Of a stretch of 64,000 nt of DNA, positions 60,870 through 64,000 are shown one piece after another. The stretch lies in assembly GCA_016617855.1 (NCBI GenBank), contig JAECUM010000801.1:113377-177376 (forward strand). The letters run 5' to 3'. Position numbers and translations under genes: made by a program. Under the pieces are notes generated by a model. That model was not told where the DNA came from. It did not search any database and saw only the letters and a program-made list of their open reading frames with translations. Source of the DNA: Megalonaias nervosa. Its lineage: Eukaryota > Mollusca > Bivalvia > Unionida > Unionidae. Position 1 is the stretch's first letter. Each line of letters begins with the position of its first letter.

Positions 60870-61940
60870 CTGCAATAGTAATAATAATTTTAAACATGAT
60901 CACAAAAAAAAAAATGCTCCTGAAACCCCTGTACTGCAGGACACGTCCACTAGATTAAAATGTTTTGACCAGCACATGTTCTCAGTAACTGAACATGGGT
61001 CATGGGAGTTCTCAAATACTATCATATCAACTTGTCTTTGATTTGTTTATCAATTAAGTTGCAAAATAAACACCTTAACTAAGTTAAATTCAATGGACAC
61101 TAGGTCTAGTTCGCACATTATTTCCTTCTCAGATAAAGGTATCCCTGATTAAGCTTGTTTGATCATTATGCTCTCCAAACTGTTTAAGCACTTTATAGCC
61201 ACCAAAAAGAGGTGTGAGTTTCTCTCCTGGACTTAAGAAAAAAAAACCTTTAACTAAACGATTATGCTTCACACCATGTGGTTTGTGTCACAGTGTATCA
61301 GCACATCAAAACATTAGAACAAAATATGTGAAGCCAAGGCCAAAATCAAGAAAAAAAATATACAAGCAACAACAACTTATATCATCCTCCTCAATAACTT
61401 ATTTCAGGTCCCAATAAAATTTCACCACCCAACTTTACTGGAAATTCCCATTAGTTAGGTCTTAACTATTTACAAGGTAGTAAGCCTGCTTCTTGTCAAA
61501 TAAAAATTAATTTTTAAAAACAGCAGAATGGAATAAAATAATGCTGCTGGGTGGAATTCTATAGTATAATTTTCTGAAAGAAAAAAACAATTTTTCTATC
61601 CAATTAGCTTGAAAGGAAACTAGTAAATCATGGAAGGATAATGCTAGCATTAAAACAGCAGCAAATCCAAAACCAGAAATTACATATTTCCAGATTATTT
61701 AATAATTAGTACAACAGTGTATTCTTTTTGTCTAAAAATTTGTTTTATATCTGCCGAATGTTTTTATCTTAAATTTCCCCAATATGTGATGGCGGCCACC
61801 CCGTTATTTATCAGAATAAATGTCCAGCCAGAGCCGTTGTGTACATATATTTAGGAAATATTTGCTAGCAATGCAAATTTTACAACAAAATTTGACATGA
61901 CCAAGGAAACTAACTTTGTTAGTAGATCTGTCAAACATTA
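60870..61940. other. Upstream intron DNA, no feature seen
   Basis: No exon or element recognised; an A-run lies at 60903-60913. Confidence 0.5.
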
Positions 61941-61947
61941 ACACAAT

Positions 61948-62166
61948 TGTATGTATTCACTTACAAGACAAATCCAAATGCAAACTGCACAGACCCAGAT
62001 ATGCCATTGCCTAATGCACTGGCAGATCTGGACCTGTGCAGTTTGTTAGGAGTCATCAATAGAACAAACAATATAGACCCTGATCTGCAGATGCATTATG
62101 ATAAGGAAGATCAGGATCCATGCTGTTTGCAGTTTGATTTGACTCTTAAGTGAAAGCATATGGTAT
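61948..62166. mobile_element. Double-hairpin MITE, copy 11
   Basis: Left end 'ttcacttacaagacaaatcc'; palindrome 1 with 'gatatgccattgcctaatgc'; spacer 'tgttaggagtcatcaataga'; palindrome 2; right end 'ttgactcttaagtgaaagca' then 'tatggta'. Confidence 0.85.
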
Positions 62167-62514
62167 ATCAATAAACAATACCTGCAACACAATAACACCA
62201 AGCTCACACTATGAATGCACACAACAACTGTTTTACATCTCCATGATTTCTTTCAGATTTTCACACCAAGGGCAAATCCCCACACCCTGGAAGTTTTGTA
62301 AAGGGGTAATGAATGGAGGATCTGAGAAAAAAGAATCTGTGAATAGGCTCTTTTTAATATTAGAATATGTTTAACCAACATGTATGTATTAATAAGTAAA
62401 GATAAAACTTACAGTTGTTTATCTTCATTGCTGGCTAAGTGGCACTGATTGTGCTTTATGACAATGTTACTAGATCATATACATTAGAACTGCATGTAAC
62501 AGCTGACATTACTA

Positions 62515-63395
62515 CTAAATACAGAAAACGGTATGTCCTCCATTGTACAATTTCTCCAAATACAGAAAACAGCATTTTCAACATTACATAATATCTCCAA
62601 ATAAGGAAAACAGCATGTCTGCCATTATACCACCTCTCCAAATACAAGAAACAATCATGTCCACCATTGTGCAACTTCTCCAAATACAAAAAACAGCATG
62701 TATGCCACTGTACAACCTTTCCAAATACAGAAAACAGTATGAATGACCATTCCCAATACAGAAAACAGCTTGTCCACCATTGTACAACCTCTCAGATAAC
62801 AGAAAACAGCATATATGCCACTGTACAACCTCTTCAAATACAGAAAACAGCATTTCCTCTCCAAATACAGAAAACACCTTGTCCACCATTGTACAACCTC
62901 TCCAAATATAGAAAACAGCATATCTGCCATTGTAAAACCTTTCCAAATACAGGAAACAACATGTCTGCCATTGTACAACCTCTCCAAATACAAGAAACAG
63001 CATGTCTGCCTTTGTGCAACCTCTCCAAATACAGGAAACAGCATGTCTGCCATTGTACAATCTCTCCAAATACAGAAAACAGCTTATCCACCATTGTACA
63101 ACCTCTCCAAATACAGAAATCAGCATATCTGCCATTGTAAAACCTTTCCAAATACAAGAAACAGCATGTCTGCCATTGTACAACCTCTCCAAATACAGGA
63201 AACAGCATGTCTGCCATTGTACAATCTCTCCAAATATAGAAAACAGCATGACCTCTCCAAATACAGAAAACAGCATATCTCCACTGTAAAACCTTTCCAA
63301 ATACAGGAAACAGCATGTCTGCCATTTTACAACCTCTCCAAATACAGGAAACAGTATGCCCACCATTAACAGCCTCTCTAAATACAGAAAAGAAA
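62515..63395. repeat. Minisatellite, ~39-41 bp unit
   Basis: About 22 units share 'ccaaatacagaaaacagcat' and 'ctgccattgtacaacctct'. Shortened units occur at about 62745, 62850 and 63240. It leaves a 272-codon minus frame and several plus frames, which I regard as repeat artefacts. Confidence 0.93.
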
Positions 63396-63845
63396 ATGGC
63401 ATTAGGTCTGTTTCAAAGGCCTTAAGGTATCAAGTGAGAAATTTCATTGCTTTTTTGTTTGAAGATCTAAAGTACCAATCCTTTGATAAGTAGTAGCCCA
63501 TTAAAAAAGGATAGTAAAACTCAAATTTATGATCTCTTTAAAGGATGGTCATAAATAACACCTAATGTTTCTAAGACTTGTTAAGTAAATTTCAAATGCT
63601 GAAGTAAAAAATTAAATGCTTTTGCCAAACAGGTAAATTGTCCCATTTTTTTTGTCCAGGTCATATATGAAATGTTGCTTTAATATATTTCAGTGGATGG
63701 TACCTGAATCATACAAGAAGCAGGAAAGGATGCAGGATTTTATTCTGCAAGGATTTTAGAAGAGGTGGATCAGAGTAATTATCATAAATGTCTAACATTT
63801 TTCTTTAAGTTTCAACTAACAGTGTAGAAATTTTAAGATATGGGC

Positions 63846-63940
63846 AGGGGTCAAGCTAGACTTGAATTTTAGGGAGAAGTGACTTCTCCTTTTGGACAGA
63901 ACAGGGAGAAGTGAGAGCTCAATAGGGAGAAGTGGACGCA
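63846..63940. repeat. Short 'agggagaagtg' repeats
   Basis: The phrase 'agggagaagtg' occurs three times within 60 bp, with an inverted 'cttctcc' between. Nature unknown. Confidence 0.45.
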
Positions 63941-63949
63941 AAGCAATAA

Positions 63950-63951
63950 AC

Positions 63952-64000
<49 letters not shown>
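63950..64000. repeat. (AT)n microsatellite at the window edge
   Basis: AT/TA dinucleotides with a 'gtatgtat' end; runs out of the window. Confidence 0.95.

Noticed and set aside
62584..63402. 272-codon minus-strand frame, Cys/Phe-rich repeats
   Set aside because: It lies within a 39-41 bp minisatellite, with competing open frames on both strands and no link in phase to the PI3K exons.

Overview
This is animal nuclear DNA: AT-rich, with spliced protein-coding exons, very long introns, tRNA-derived SINEs, hAT and Tigger/pogo elements, a DIRS-type retrotransposon and many minisatellites. The SINE tail (a 'GTTAAACCCTA' segment followed by CAA repeats), the DIRS element and the intron style suggest a marine invertebrate, most likely a mollusc or other lophotrochozoan. 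This taxonomic call is an inference.

One host gene is recognisable, on the minus strand. It is the 3' two thirds of a class I phosphoinositide 3-kinase catalytic subunit, closest by eye to p110-beta (PIK3CB). Fifteen exons run from 60869 down to the stop codon at 12757. They cover the C2 domain, the helical domain and the complete kinase domain. Joined, they total 2091 bp with every splice phase matching, giving 696 codons plus a stop. The adaptor-binding and Ras-binding domains must lie beyond 64000. A sixteenth exon-like segment (36677-36795) has the same length and phases as its neighbour at 39218-39336 and may be an alternative exon.

Layout: 1-12,750 is downstream of the gene and holds a decayed DIRS recombinase, SINEs, a hairpin MITE, an hAT fragment and several tandem arrays. 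13,016-23,242 is the last intron, with a ~5.2 kb degenerate DIRS retrotransposon (13,834-19,062) that itself carries a nested 1.2 kb TIR element. 23,386-27,525 is the preceding intron, with a large minisatellite split by a 2.06 kb Tigger/pogo element. 27,644-60,680 holds the remaining introns. They contain about fifteen minisatellites with 25-83 bp periods, at least six copies of one SINE family, two of the copies of another, about ten copies of a double-hairpin MITE and four copies of a ~650 bp TIR-like repeat. 60,870-64,000 is an upstream intron with a hairpin MITE and a 39-41 bp minisatellite.

The most interesting observations are these. (1) The minisatellite at 26.6-27.5 kb is built from copies of the 5' splice site of the exon carrying the kinase catalytic loop, so about thirty decoy donors follow the real one. 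(2) The exon at 44,823 has its 3' splice site and first coding bases repeated about three more times upstream. (3) There is a phase-matched, equal-length candidate alternative exon in the linker before the kinase domain. (4) Mobile elements are inserted inside tandem arrays, with target duplications that can be read against the repeat unit. (5) There is a family of double-palindrome MITEs.
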